DNA of 58,955 nt, taken from an uncultured bacterium. GTDB taxonomy: Bacteria > Bacillota > Clostridia > Lachnospirales > Lachnospiraceae. Position numbers and translations under genes: made by a program. The DNA is taken from NCBI GenBank assembly GCA_947063875.1, contig CAMSTY010000015.1, positions 1 through 58,955 on the forward strand, in the 5' to 3' direction. Each line of letters begins with the position of its first letter. Position 1 is the stretch's first letter. The notes under the pieces were generated by a model. It saw only the letters and a list, made by a program, of their open reading frames with translations. It was not told the DNA's origin and did not search any database. Positions 51,583 to 58,955 of the stretch are shown here, in pieces.

Positions 51583-52986
51583 CTAACGGAACGAAGAATA
51601 CAGTTTTCCCGCCTCCAGCTTATAACCCTTCGCCTCCGCCATCTCACTGACTGTCACCAGCTGGAATCCTCGTTTCGTCAACTCCGGAATCAGCGTCATC
51701 GAGGCATCCCCCGTCGCGCTGTATAATTCATGCATCAGTATCACATCGCCGTCCTTCACCTTGCTCAATACAGCATTGATCGTCTGCTGGGCATTCCTTG
51801 TCTTCCAGTCCAGGGTATCGATATTCCACTGGATCATTGGCATATGTGTGTTTGCCAGCACTGTCGAATTATACCCGCCGCCCGGCAGACGCATCAGGCG
51901 CGGCCGTACCCCGCACGCCGCCTCGATCGCATCATTGCAGAGTTTTACCTGAGCCTGGATCTCTGCCGCTTTGCACTTCTGCAGGTACTTATGATTCATG
52001 GAATGGTTGGCCACCTCATGTCCCTCGGCAACCATCCGCTGAACCTCTGTCGCATAAGACCCGACCCGTTCTCCAACCATAAAAAATGTCGCTTTTCCGC
52101 CGTACTGTGCCAGGCAGTCCATAATGCGGTTCCCGACCGATGGCTGCGGACCATCATCATAGGTAAGCGCCACCATCGGCTTAGACGGATCGACCGTCCG
52201 CCCAAACGCCTGTTGTGCCGCTGCCGCCTGGCGAGCCGCTTCTTCTGCCGCTGCCGCCTCTGCCGCCTGGCGCGCTGCCTCTTCTGCTGCTGCCGCCTCT
52301 GCCGCCTGCCGCGCCGCCTCTTCTGCTGCTGCCGCCTCCGCTGCCTGCCGCGCCGCCTCTTCTGCCGCTGCCGCCTCCGCTGCCCGCTGTGCCTCCTGCT
52401 GCGCTGCTACAGCCGGACCTCCGCTCTGTGGCTTCTGCCCCGCTGTAATCACCGCCGAGGTTTGTCCGCCTTCCTGGCCGGCTTCTCCTGCGGCTGCCTG
52501 GCCTTCCGCCTGGCCGGCCTCTCCCGCGGCTGCCTGGCCTTCCGCCTGACCGGCCTCCCCCGCGGCTGCCTGGCCTTCCGCCTGGCCGGCCTCTCCCGCA
52601 GCTGCCTGGCCTTCCGCCTGGCCGGCCTCTCCCGCGGCTGCCTGGCCTTCCGCCTGACCGGCCTCCCCCGCGGCTGCCTGGCCTTCCGCCTGGCCGGCCT
52701 CTCCCGCAGCTGCCTGGCCTTCCGCCTGGCCGGCCTCTCCCGCGGCTGCCTGGCCTTCCGCCTGGCCGGCCTCCTCTGCGACAGCCTGCTGTCCGTCTCC
52801 GGCGGCCACATCCGCCCCCGACGAGTCCTGCATCCAGGTCATTCCGCTCTCGCCCTGTCCGACACTCACCCATTCTTTCTTCACCAGTTCCGCTCTTCCC
52901 CCATAAAGTCCTGCCGCCCAAACCGGCTGTGCCGTCAGGCACACGGCTCCTACCACTGCGATCAGCATTTTCCCATACCGCTTCAT
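51583..52986 (-). CDS. Polysaccharide (peptidoglycan) deacetylase with repetitive stalk
   Basis: 467 residues from the ATG placed 6 nt after GGAGG; an ATG two codons upstream is too close to it. Signal peptide (about 3-26), short unique region, nine 12-residue repeats AGEAGQAEGQAA, a linker, four 13-residue repeats AAEAAAAEEAARQ, then a NodB deacetylase domain (about 270-455): TYDDGP, HSMNH, RLPGGGYN, DTLDW and LMHEL give the metal and catalytic residues. The repeats form an extended, probably helical stalk. Confidence 0.93.
   Translation of the reverse strand: MKRYGKMLIAVVGAVCLTAQPVWAAGLYGGRAELVKKEWVSVGQGESGMTWMQDSSGADVAAGDGQQAVAEEAGQAEGQAAAGEAGQAEGQAAAGEAGQAEGQAAAGEAGQAEGQAAAGEAGQAEGQAAAGEAGQAEGQAAAGEAGQAEGQAAAGEAGQAEGQAAAGEAGQEGGQTSAVITAGQKPQSGGPAVAAQQEAQRAAEAAAAEEAARQAAEAAAAEEAARQAAEAAAAEEAARQAAEAAAAEEAARQAAAAQQAFGRTVDPSKPMVALTYDDGPQPSVGNRIMDCLAQYGGKATFFMVGERVGSYATEVQRMVAEGHEVANHSMNHKYLQKCKAAEIQAQVKLCNDAIEAACGVRPRLMRLPGGGYNSTVLANTHMPMIQWNIDTLDWKTRNAQQTINAVLSKVKDGDVILMHELYSATGDASMTLIPELTKRGFQLVTVSEMAEAKGYKLEAGKLYSSFR
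52228..52383. repeat. Four 39-bp tandem repeats in the deacetylase gene
   Basis: Units of 39 bp (13 codons, AAEAAAAEEAARQ) at 52228, 52267, 52306 and 52345. Alanine-rich, likely helical. They are less identical at codon third positions than the 36-bp array. Confidence 0.9.
52465..52788. repeat. 36-bp tandem array in the deacetylase gene, a-b-c higher order
   Basis: Eight units of 36 bp (12 codons) start at 52501, 52537, 52573, 52609, 52645, 52681, 52717 and 52753; one degenerate unit precedes. The silent variants read a-b-c-a-b-c-a, with the eighth unit diverged: b has TGACC and CCCCC, c has CGCAGC. Thus the array grew by duplicating a 108-bp block. Length multiples of 3 keep the frame. Confidence 0.95.
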
Positions 52987-53106
52987 GTCCATCCTCCAAT
53001 ATACATTTTAAATTTTCACCCCCATTATACAACCTTCTTTCCCATTTGTCATTTCCTTTCCCTTTTTTTGCCAAAAAATCCCAGGATTCTTTCACTTATC
53101 AAAAAA

Positions 53107-53126
53107 GGAGGCTGTCTCCAGCCTCC
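53107..53126 (-). terminator. Terminator of the LacI-2 gene
   Basis: GGAGGCTG, 4-nt loop, CAGCCTCC, followed by six T on the minus strand, 23 bp past the stop at 53149. Confidence 0.88.
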
Positions 53127-53148
53127 CGTGCTTCTTTTCCTGTCCGTC

Positions 53149-54147
53149 TTATGTACTCCCGCGAATAATCAGTTTTCCTTTGTACAATTTGTTTTCCGGA
53201 TGCCCGCCGTTGGCCATCTGAATCAAAGCTATGGAAAGTTCATATGCAAAAAAAGAAATTTCCGTATCAAAGGTAGTCAATTCCGGCGTGGTTATATAAG
53301 AACTGGCGATATTGCCCCAGCCCACAACCGCCACATCCTCCGGTACACGCAGGTTGCACTTTTTCACACACTGCATCACCTGTGCCGCCATATGGTCGTC
53401 GCTGGCAAAAAATGCCGTCGGCCTGTTCCCCGTCGAATAAACGGTCAGCATACTATATACATCATCCAATATACTGCTCTCGCTCTGTGTATGGATACAG
53501 AAAAAATCCGGATTCACCGTAATGCCATTCCTGGTCAGGGTCTCCGTATAGGCTTGCGCACAGAAGTCATCTCCTCCTACGCCTCCCGTCAGATATTTTA
53601 ACGGGGGGATATAGGCAATCCGCGAATGCCCCCTCCGAATCAGATAATGGATGATCCGTTTCACTCCTTCATAAAGATCCGGAGCACGGATTACAATCCT
53701 GGGGTCCAGTCCATCATATCCCCGGCTCTGATACAGAATCAAAGGAATCCCGCTCTCCACAATACGGTTCAGCTGCCCTGCCGTAAATCCATTACTGGCG
53801 ATAAACATCGCTTCATAGCGTCCCTCAATCAGCTTATTGATAAACGCATCATCCTTCCTGCTGAAAAAAAGGTTCGGATAATAACCCTGATCAAACAGTT
53901 GATCCGACAGCGTTCCATACAATTCATCCGGAAGCGCGTCTCCCACCAGCGCAATCTGGTTGGAACGATTGGTGCGTAAGCCTTTGGCAAAAATATTAGG
54001 GGTATATCTTAATTCTTCAACGGCCTTCAGCACAGCCTTTCTTTTCTCGTCGCTTACGTAATTGGAATTATTCATCACATAAGAAACAACGGCCGGAGAT
54101 ACCCCGGCTAATCTGGCAACATCATTTCGGGTAACTCTCTGATTCAT
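53149..54147 (-). CDS. LacI-family transcriptional regulator
   Basis: 332 residues from MNQRVTRNDVARLAG; the in-frame extension upstream is not used. HTH 4-50 (RNDVARLAGVSPAVVSYVMN, where SPAVVSYV binds the minor and major groove), hinge, and a sugar-binding Peripla_BP domain (about 60-330; FFASDDHMAAQVM). Target not obvious: the adjacent TRAP promoter has a dyad, but not a classical LacI one with CG at the centre. A role for the TRAP operon or the deacetylase is a guess. Confidence 0.88.
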   Translation of the reverse strand: MNQRVTRNDVARLAGVSPAVVSYVMNNSNYVSDEKRKAVLKAVEELRYTPNIFAKGLRTNRSNQIALVGDALPDELYGTLSDQLFDQGYYPNLFFSRKDDAFINKLIEGRYEAMFIASNGFTAGQLNRIVESGIPLILYQSRGYDGLDPRIVIRAPDLYEGVKRIIHYLIRRGHSRIAYIPPLKYLTGGVGGDDFCAQAYTETLTRNGITVNPDFFCIHTQSESSILDDVYSMLTVYSTGNRPTAFFASDDHMAAQVMQCVKKCNLRVPEDVAVVGWGNIASSYITTPELTTFDTEISFFAYELSIALIQMANGGHPENKLYKGKLIIRGST

Positions 54148-54251
54148 TCGTCCTCTCACTTCCTTGCTGCAGCCTTTCGGCCTCCGTATCATACTTAAAT
54201 TCTAACAGACGGAAGTAAGAAAATCAAACATTAACGGCTTCTCGTACGCAT

Positions 54252-55058
54252 TTATCGATCTCTGCGCAAATACACCCGCCAGTACACCCCTCCCACAAAT
54301 ACCGCTCCTCCCACAATATTTCCCAGTGTGACCGGCACCAGGTTTTTCAGGATAAAATTCCCCCAGGTCAGAACGCCTGCCTCTGCCTTAAGCAACCCTG
54401 CATATTCCGGACAGCTTAAGGCAAACAATCCGGCCGGGCAGTAAAACATATTGGCCACACTATGTTCAAAACCGCAGACCACAAACACCACAATGGGATA
54501 AAACAGGGCAATCACCTTCCCCGCCGCGTCCTTTGCCGCAAAACTGACCCATACCGCCAGGCAGACCAAAAGGTTGCAGAGAACCCCCTTCATAAAAGCA
54601 TCAAAAAAGGGCATGGACACCTTCGCCACCGCCGTATTCACGGTTGCTGCCGCCAGCTGCCCGTCAAACAGACTCAGCTGGTGGCTGTAGACTGCCATCC
54701 AGGCAATCAGCACACTGCCCGCAAAGTTCCCCAGATATACGATAAGCCAGTTGCGCAGCATCGCCCCCAGGGAAATCTCCCGCTCCAGAGCCGGTATCAC
54801 CAGCAGGCAGTTGCCGGTAAACAATTCACTGCCGGCCAGAAGCACCAAGGTCAACCCTGCCGGAAAGACGCAGGCTCCCACCAGCTTTCCCGCCGAGCCG
54901 CCGATGGTGCAGGCCGCCGTGGAAGCGCCGCAGCCCGCCACGGCAATATAAATCCCCGCCATGACTGCCAGCAGAAACATCTTGTCCCACGGCATTCCTG
55001 CCTTCCTTTTTCCGATGTCAATATAATTCTTTGCAATCTCTCCCGGCGTGTAAAGCAT
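54252..55058 (-). CDS. Formate/nitrite transporter (FNT) family channel
   Basis: 268 residues from MLYTPGEIA, with GGGAGGATGCGCC before it; the longer ATG seven codons upstream overlaps the PHP stop. Six membrane helices of the FNT fold, with ELFTGNCLL as the family signature. Likely moves formate (or nitrite/bicarbonate-like anions) across the membrane. Last gene of the hydrogenase-like operon, 17 bp after PHP; a formate link to hydrogen metabolism is inferred. Confidence 0.9.
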   Translation of the reverse strand: MLYTPGEIAKNYIDIGKRKAGMPWDKMFLLAVMAGIYIAVAGCGASTAACTIGGSAGKLVGACVFPAGLTLVLLAGSELFTGNCLLVIPALEREISLGAMLRNWLIVYLGNFAGSVLIAWMAVYSHQLSLFDGQLAAATVNTAVAKVSMPFFDAFMKGVLCNLLVCLAVWVSFAAKDAAGKVIALFYPIVVFVVCGFEHSVANMFYCPAGLFALSCPEYAGLLKAEAGVLTWGNFILKNLVPVTLGNIVGGAVFVGGVYWRVYLRRDR

Positions 55059-55075
55059 CGGCGCATCCTCCCGTA

Positions 55076-55792
55076 TCATTTTCCCAACAATGCATTCAAT
55101 ACCCCCTGAATACTCTTTTCTTTCACCGGAATCGTCAACTCCGGCTCATGAATATGCTCCAGATAATGAGCATCCGAATTGCTGATAATCCGGCAGTCCT
55201 CCAGGTAAGGATTGCCCTTCCTCACCTCATGCAGCTTTTTCAGATCCTTCAGTTCCGCTGTATGAAACTGACTGTCCGGCGGTACAAAACCCAGATTGGC
55301 AATCAGGCTGTTGGCGCTTTTCTCGATATGGGCCGGAAACATCACGCCTTCATAGGAACGCACCAAATCCCAAAGCTGGTCAAAGGAAATGTCCACGCTG
55401 TTTATCAGCAGGTTCGGCTCGGTCCCTGTCACCTCATCCTCCTCGTTGCAGATCTGCTGCTTTCCGAAAACGGTCTCCTTATTGGGGAATTTCATCAGCC
55501 GTTCATAGACATAGGCATCAAAGGCAAGAGCCTGCCCCAGGTCAGGAAACAGACATACCGCATGAACCTCCTCCGAAGTATTGATCTCCATGCCGGGAAT
55601 CGCCAGCACGCCGAACTGCTCCGCCAGCTTCATCACCGCCGGACAGTTTTTGCAGGAATTGTGATCCGTGACGGCAATCACGTCCAGGCCCTTAATCGCC
55701 GCCATGCCCACGATATTGCCTGGCGTCATATCATCATCCCCGCATGGGGAAAGGCAGGAATGGATATGCAGGTCATAGGTCAGGCTGATCAT
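55076..55792 (-). CDS. PHP-domain phosphoesterase
   Basis: 238-residue metal-dependent phosphoesterase-like protein. DLHIHSCLSPCGD (7-19) with the HxH metal site, ITVTDHNSCKNCP-like AVTDHN (about 39-44), and AHIEKSANS, SNSDAHYL (about 206-213) further His/Asp residues. Co-transcribed with a DRTGG protein upstream and FNT downstream (4-bp spacing to the DRTGG gene). In such clusters the PHP protein is conserved, but its substrate is unknown. Confidence 0.9.
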   Translation of the reverse strand: MISLTYDLHIHSCLSPCGDDDMTPGNIVGMAAIKGLDVIAVTDHNSCKNCPAVMKLAEQFGVLAIPGMEINTSEEVHAVCLFPDLGQALAFDAYVYERLMKFPNKETVFGKQQICNEEDEVTGTEPNLLINSVDISFDQLWDLVRSYEGVMFPAHIEKSANSLIANLGFVPPDSQFHTAELKDLKKLHEVRKGNPYLEDCRIISNSDAHYLEHIHEPELTIPVKEKSIQGVLNALLGK

Positions 55793-55796
55793 GGCC

Positions 55797-56132
55797 CTAA
55801 CCCTGCATGGCCTGATGGATCTTCAGGGCGGCGTCAAAGATCGGCAGTTCCGTCCCCATCACCGTAATCTCCTGGTCCTTGGCCTTCTTCATGGCAATCT
55901 CATCCAATACGGCCCCCTCCGCCATAATGATACAGGCCGCATCCGTCAGGGTAGCCACTGCCAGGGTGTTCATATTCCCCATCACCGTCACCCAGGCGCA
56001 GCCTGCCGGCGCCCGCCCCATGGCAATGCTCAGCAAATCGCAGCAAAAGGGTACTGTAATCTCGCGTTCCGGATTTTCCCCCACATTCACCACAGTAAAC
56101 ATCCCGCTATCCAGCAATCCCTGTACTGTCAT
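55797..56132 (-). CDS. DRTGG-domain protein, short form
   Basis: 111 residues, single DRTGG-like domain (CGLL-type fold): AWVTVMGNMNTLAVATLTDAA (about 46-66) and an EGAVLDEIAM tail. DRTGG domains are found with CBS and phosphotransacetylase and may bind nucleotides. It precedes the PHP gene by 4 bp. RBS GGGAGGAGAGG. No catalytic residues are known. Confidence 0.82.
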   Translation of the reverse strand: MTVQGLLDSGMFTVVNVGENPEREITVPFCCDLLSIAMGRAPAGCAWVTVMGNMNTLAVATLTDAACIIMAEGAVLDEIAMKKAKDQEITVMGTELPIFDAALKIHQAMQG

Positions 56133-56179
56133 ATTCCTCTCCTCCCTTTCCTGTCCCTCAGAAGCGTCCAGGGGCTGCG

Positions 56180-57586
56180 TTACTTCCCGCCATCCTCCTC
56201 AGCCTCCCGATTATCCAGCAGAGACATCTCGTCTGAGATCCTCTGAATATATTCCTTCAGAATCCGCAGGGTTTCCTGTCCTCCCTTATCTCCCTCATGA
56301 AGGTCATCCGCCAGCACCGATACCTCCTCTGACAGCTTGTGCAGATTCTCCCGCAGGTAATAGACACAGTCATTCTCGCTGGCCTGGCCCCGTACAATAT
56401 CCTCTGCCAACGCCTTACAGGTAGGCGCCCCGCAGGACCCGCAGTCCAATCCCGGCAGCTTTTTGCACAGACGCTCCACCTGGTTCAGCCGGGCAAAGCT
56501 TTCCATCATATTGCCTCCCAGGCTGAACACCGGCTCGTACTGCACCCCTGTAGTCCAGGGAATCAGTTCCTCCGCCCGGTCTTCCATATCCATATGGCTC
56601 CGGGCCACCGGCATATATTTGCGCAGCCGCTTCAGCTTCACCTCCGCCACATACGGGTTCTCCACATTCAGGATTCCGCCCACACAGCCGCCGTTACAGG
56701 CATTCAGTTCCACAAATTTCAGATTGGTAAACTTCTGGTCCTCCAGATCCTCCAGCACCCGGATCACATTCTCAATCCCGTCTGCCGCCAGATAGCTCTC
56801 CGTAAACAGTCCGCTGGCCTCGCCGCCGCTCCGGCCCCAGCTGATGCCGATCTTTCCGGAAGTCACCAGATCCCAGGCCTCCTCCCCCACCGCCTTCATA
56901 TGGGAAATCAGCTGGGGATACACATCCTTGATCGCCAGCACATGATCCACCTCGCTCCTCTCCGTCCCCAGGGGCGCCTTGGAATAAGTTACCTTGGAAG
57001 GACAAGGAGAGATAAAGCATATCCCGATTTCCTTGCGTTCCAGGCCGGTTTTCTTCATGGCACGCTGAGCCGCCATGGCCGCCGCCACCTCCACCGGAGG
57101 ATTCAGAGGAAGCAGATGGGAGATCAGGTTCGGGAAACGCACCCGGATCAGACGCACCACAGAAGGGCAGGCCGTGCTGATCAAAGGCAGATTGTCCTCA
57201 TGATGGTTCAGATATTCCCGGGTGGCCTCCGACACCAGTTCCGCCGCCGCGCTGACCTCAAACACATCGTTAAAACCCATCAGAAGCAACGCATTCAGCA
57301 CAATATTCACATCGTCCAAATTGTTGAACTGGCTGTATAGAGACGGCGCCGGAAGGACTACCGTATAACGGTACTGCTTCATCACGTCCATCTTGTCATA
57401 GGTGGCATGCTTGGCATGATGCGGGCAGACCCGGATACACTCTCCACAGTCAATACAGAATTTTGCATTGATCAATGCCTTCCCATTCCTGACCCGGATC
57501 GCCTGGGTCGGACAGCGTTTGATACAATTGATACATCCTTTACACAATTCCGGGTCCAAACGCACCGAATGGTAAAATTTGTCCAT
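56180..57586 (-). CDS. Sensory-type [FeFe]-hydrogenase homologue with extra 4Fe-4S domains
   Basis: 468 residues. Two ferredoxin [4Fe-4S] motifs (Cys15/18/21/25 and Cys44/47/50/54). A hydrogenase large-subunit C-terminal domain (about 60-340) keeps the four H-cluster cysteines: Cys140 (STACPSVV), Cys195 (SPCPSK) and Cys297/Cys301 (NACNGGC). The usual proton-relay Cys before Cys140 is Ala139, and methionines that flank the cluster in catalytic enzymes are Ser/Asn. A C-terminal FeS domain (Cys374, 382, 385, 390) and a coiled tail follow. These changes match sensory groups C/D, so redox or H2 sensing is inferred. Confidence 0.85.
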   Translation of the reverse strand: MDKFYHSVRLDPELCKGCINCIKRCPTQAIRVRNGKALINAKFCIDCGECIRVCPHHAKHATYDKMDVMKQYRYTVVLPAPSLYSQFNNLDDVNIVLNALLLMGFNDVFEVSAAAELVSEATREYLNHHEDNLPLISTACPSVVRLIRVRFPNLISHLLPLNPPVEVAAAMAAQRAMKKTGLERKEIGICFISPCPSKVTYSKAPLGTERSEVDHVLAIKDVYPQLISHMKAVGEEAWDLVTSGKIGISWGRSGGEASGLFTESYLAADGIENVIRVLEDLEDQKFTNLKFVELNACNGGCVGGILNVENPYVAEVKLKRLRKYMPVARSHMDMEDRAEELIPWTTGVQYEPVFSLGGNMMESFARLNQVERLCKKLPGLDCGSCGAPTCKALAEDIVRGQASENDCVYYLRENLHKLSEEVSVLADDLHEGDKGGQETLRILKEYIQRISDEMSLLDNREAEEDGGK

Positions 57587-57710
57587 CTTCTGCTACCCCC
57601 TTTTTATCCATCGCCGTTTACCGGCAGGCCGACAGGCAATCGCCCTCCTGTCACGGGCATCCCCCCTGCGTTTGCAACCATCCATATCTCGTGAATGGTT
57701 CTTTGCCCTT

Positions 57711-58133
57711 TTACATCTTCACGGTCATAGTAATCGTTGTCCCCACGCCAAGCTGGGTTTCGATCGTCATATCGTCGGTATATTTTTTCATGTTCGGCAG
57801 GCCCATGCCGGCGCCAAAGCCCAAGCTTCTCACCTCATCCGGCGCCGTCGAATAGCCTGCCTTCATCGCCTGTTCCACATCCGGAATCCCGGGGCCCACG
57901 TCCGCCAGGATCATCTTGATCTCCACCGGCGTGATCTCCACCCGGATCCCCCCGCCGTTGGCATGGATCACCATGTTGATCTCGCCCTCATACATGGCGA
58001 TGGCCACCTTGCGGATCGCCTCCGGACTGACTCCCAGCTGCTTTAATTTGCCCTTTACATCACTGCTGGCTTCCCCCGCTCTGGTGAAATCATCCGGAGA
58101 AATCTCATAAGTCAGAACAATTGCCTCATCCAT
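57711..58133 (-). CDS. HTP-type ATPase (anti-sigma/histidine-kinase-like)
   Basis: 140 residues, GHKL ATP-binding fold of the RsbW/SpoIIAB type: N-box EGEINMVIHA (about 50-59), G1 DVGPGIP (about 78-84), G2 GFGAGMGLPNMKK (about 105-117). No His phosphorylation site, so it acts on a partner, e.g. an anti-sigma antagonist, or a hydrogenase-linked signalling protein. It overlaps the stop of the DRTGG gene upstream by one base (TGATG). The target is unknown. Confidence 0.88.
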   Translation of the reverse strand: MDEAIVLTYEISPDDFTRAGEASSDVKGKLKQLGVSPEAIRKVAIAMYEGEINMVIHANGGGIRVEITPVEIKMILADVGPGIPDVEQAMKAGYSTAPDEVRSLGFGAGMGLPNMKKYTDDMTIETQLGVGTTITMTVKM

Positions 58134-58480
58134 CAGATCGCACCTCCTCCCAGGCCGGCCTTATAGAGCATCCCGCAGGAGGAAAACATCCGGTGCCCGG
58201 TCTCCAGCACAATGATCTCCCGCTCCTTTGCCATCTCGATAATCGTCTCATCCGGCTTTTTGCCCCGCACAAACACCAGGCACACAATATCCAGCATCTC
58301 CGCCGTGCGTATCACCTGGGGATTGCAGAGGCCCGTCAGCAGCACCGAATGATCCTTGGAAAATGCCAGCACGTCGCTCATCATGTCCGAACCGCAGGCG
58401 CTTCTCACCTCCCGGTCCAGGAATTCCTCTCCCGTCAGCACCCGCGCCCCCAGTATCTCCTGTACATCCTTAACTGTCAT
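58133..58480 (-). CDS. DRTGG-domain protein heading the sensory operon
   Basis: 115 residues from MTVKDVQEILG after AAGGAGGG; the longer frame upstream is ignored. Single DRTGG-like domain with VLTGLCNPQVIRTAEMLD and C-terminal VLETGHRMFSSCGMLY. Shares about the same layout as the 55797-56132 product, so the operon has two paralogous forms flanking the hydrogenase-like gene. Function unknown; ligand binding is plausible. Confidence 0.82.
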   Translation of the reverse strand: MTVKDVQEILGARVLTGEEFLDREVRSACGSDMMSDVLAFSKDHSVLLTGLCNPQVIRTAEMLDIVCLVFVRGKKPDETIIEMAKEREIIVLETGHRMFSSCGMLYKAGLGGGAI

Positions 58481-58639
58481 ATCCAGCCCTCCTTGTATAA
58501 TAATGTATCGGCCCACGCCGCCTCCGGCGCCTGCCGGGTCGTCTGTTGTCTGCTTTTTAACCAGAGATCCTGCCCGGATTTCCAGAAACACCCCTTTCTC
58601 TCAGCTTCTTCCATCCCAAACCGTCACTTTGCTATATTA

Positions 58640-58792
58640 AGAATACCATCGAAAAGTCGAATTATCAATATTTTTTATCGATATGTTTTTAACGGGAATG
58701 ATAACTATTTATTTACTATGGATTTTTTATCATTTTCATGGTAAAATGTTGGTACATTTAACAAAACAGTATTACCAGAAGGAGGATGAGAC
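58640..58792 (-). promoter_or_regulatory. Divergent promoter region of the sensory operon and NuoE-like gene
   Basis: Leftward promoter TTGATA (58663-58668), 17 bp, TATTCT (58640-58645). Rightward extended -10 TGGTAAAAT (58740-58747) before a strong AAGGAGGATGAG. Four TTATC/GATAA boxes lie at 58662, 58675, 58700 and 58727, two of them as a direct repeat TTATC(A/G)ATAT. 58481-58639 holds no gene. Confidence 0.6.
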
Positions 58793-58955
58793 ATGGCTTG
58801 CAAAAAAGAAGGAGTTCCCTTCAGCGGGACCCCAAAGCAGGAAGCTGCTTTAAAGAAAGTCATCGCCGAGCTGAAGGATACTAAGGGCGCCTTAATGCCC
58901 ATCATGCAGCAGGCACAGGAGATTTACGGCTATCTCCCCATCGAAGTTCAGACCA
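58793..58955 (+). CDS. NuoE/HydC-like [2Fe-2S] thioredoxin-fold subunit, cut at window end
   Basis: The first 54 residues are present: MACKKEGVPFSGTPKQEAAL, then LKKVIAELKDTKGALMPIM and QQAQEIYGYLPIEVQT. The last part is the family helix of NADH dehydrogenase 24-kDa subunits and HydC of trimeric electron-bifurcating hydrogenases. The [2Fe-2S] cysteines lie beyond the window. Divergent from the sensory operon, so it likely starts the structural hydrogenase operon (HydC, HydB, HydA), which cannot be seen. Confidence 0.85.
   Translation, partial: MACKKEGVPFSGTPKQEAALKKVIAELKDTKGALMPIMQQAQEIYGYLPIEVQT

Noticed and set aside
52501..52788. Tandem 36-bp units resembling CRISPR repeats
   Set aside because: Units are contiguous with no spacers and code in frame for a protein stalk.
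52181..53095. Minus-strand alternative frame rich in Gly and Arg
   Set aside because: Shift of the deacetylase repeats, no start context, and the true frame carries the NodB motifs.
51730..53601. Plus-strand open frame of 623 codons across the deacetylase and LacI end
   Set aside because: The repeats have unit lengths that are multiples of 3 and are GC-rich, so all frames stay open; the translation is a repetitive shadow.
58746..58764. Possible Rex operator near the NuoE-like start
   Set aside because: TGTT and AACA half-sites are 9 bp apart, not 8, and the outer bases do not fit; could not be defended.

Overview
The window reads as a chromosomal segment of a Gram-positive anaerobe of the Clostridia, most likely a gut Lachnospiraceae (Enterocloster/Hungatella/Lachnoclostridium-like). 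The grounds are strong AGGAGG ribosome binding sites, an SdpR/SdpI pair, PPi-type phosphofructokinase, LPXTG anchoring, choline-binding-type repeats, an ECF/VWA-lipoprotein operon, and a sensory-type [FeFe]-hydrogenase cluster next to a NuoE-like hydrogenase subunit. Genus is inference. About 51 protein genes (the last cut by the window end) and one tRNA-Arg(CCG) are supported. No rRNA, CRISPR array, insertion sequence or prophage was seen.

Layout. 0.3-2.3 kb: zinc-ribbon protein, WYL regulator and a YwgA-like protein. 2.6-17.2 kb, minus strand: a housekeeping run (membrane-anchored protein, queA, rluF-like, ligA, metA), then a BTAD regulator and a 2514-residue LPXTG surface protein. 17.3-21.1 kb: tRNA-Arg, an ABC ATPase, a secreted stalk-domain protein, a convergent ABC permease and a YitT protein. 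21.3-24.8 kb: ECF sigma factor, membrane anti-sigma-like protein and VWA lipoprotein. 25.2-28.0 kb: sdpR-sdpI and a PadR/membrane-protein pair. 28.2-38.8 kb: hexuronate catabolism (uxaC, uxaA, eda, kdgK, a second PfkB kinase, PPi-PFK, a glycosidase-like protein) with LacI and IclR regulators. 38.9-46.9 kb: envelope and signalling genes (L,D-transpeptidase, GIY-YIG, GGDEF, acyltransferase, NlpC/P60, trxB, amidase). 47.3-54.1 kb: SDR reductase, GreA, TRAP transporter, repeat-rich polysaccharide deacetylase, LacI regulator. 54.3-58.5 kb: an operon of two DRTGG proteins, an HTP-type ATPase, a sensory-type [FeFe]-hydrogenase homologue, a PHP phosphoesterase and a formate/nitrite channel, divergent from a NuoE-like gene at the right edge.

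How genes work together. UxaC isomerises uronates, UxaA makes 2-keto-3-deoxygluconate, KdgK phosphorylates it and Eda cleaves it. Two identical 14-bp palindromes sit at the predicted start sites of the divergent uxaA and lacI-uxaC promoters, and two tandem IclR-type boxes sit downstream of the eda promoter. The oxidoreductase between UxaC and UxaA is not in the window. The last operon looks like a hydrogen or redox sensing module: its hydrogenase homologue keeps the four H-cluster cysteines but has Ala for the proton-relay Cys.

Main points for a second look: the sensory hydrogenase operon; the BTAD regulator with a degenerate GGDEF-like C-terminus upstream of the giant adhesin; a 29-bp-arm inverted repeat at 47.1 kb; higher-order a-b-c-a-b-c-a 36-bp repeats in the deacetylase; a 48-bp dyad on a perfect consensus promoter ahead of padR; and a LigA with altered NMN-site residues.
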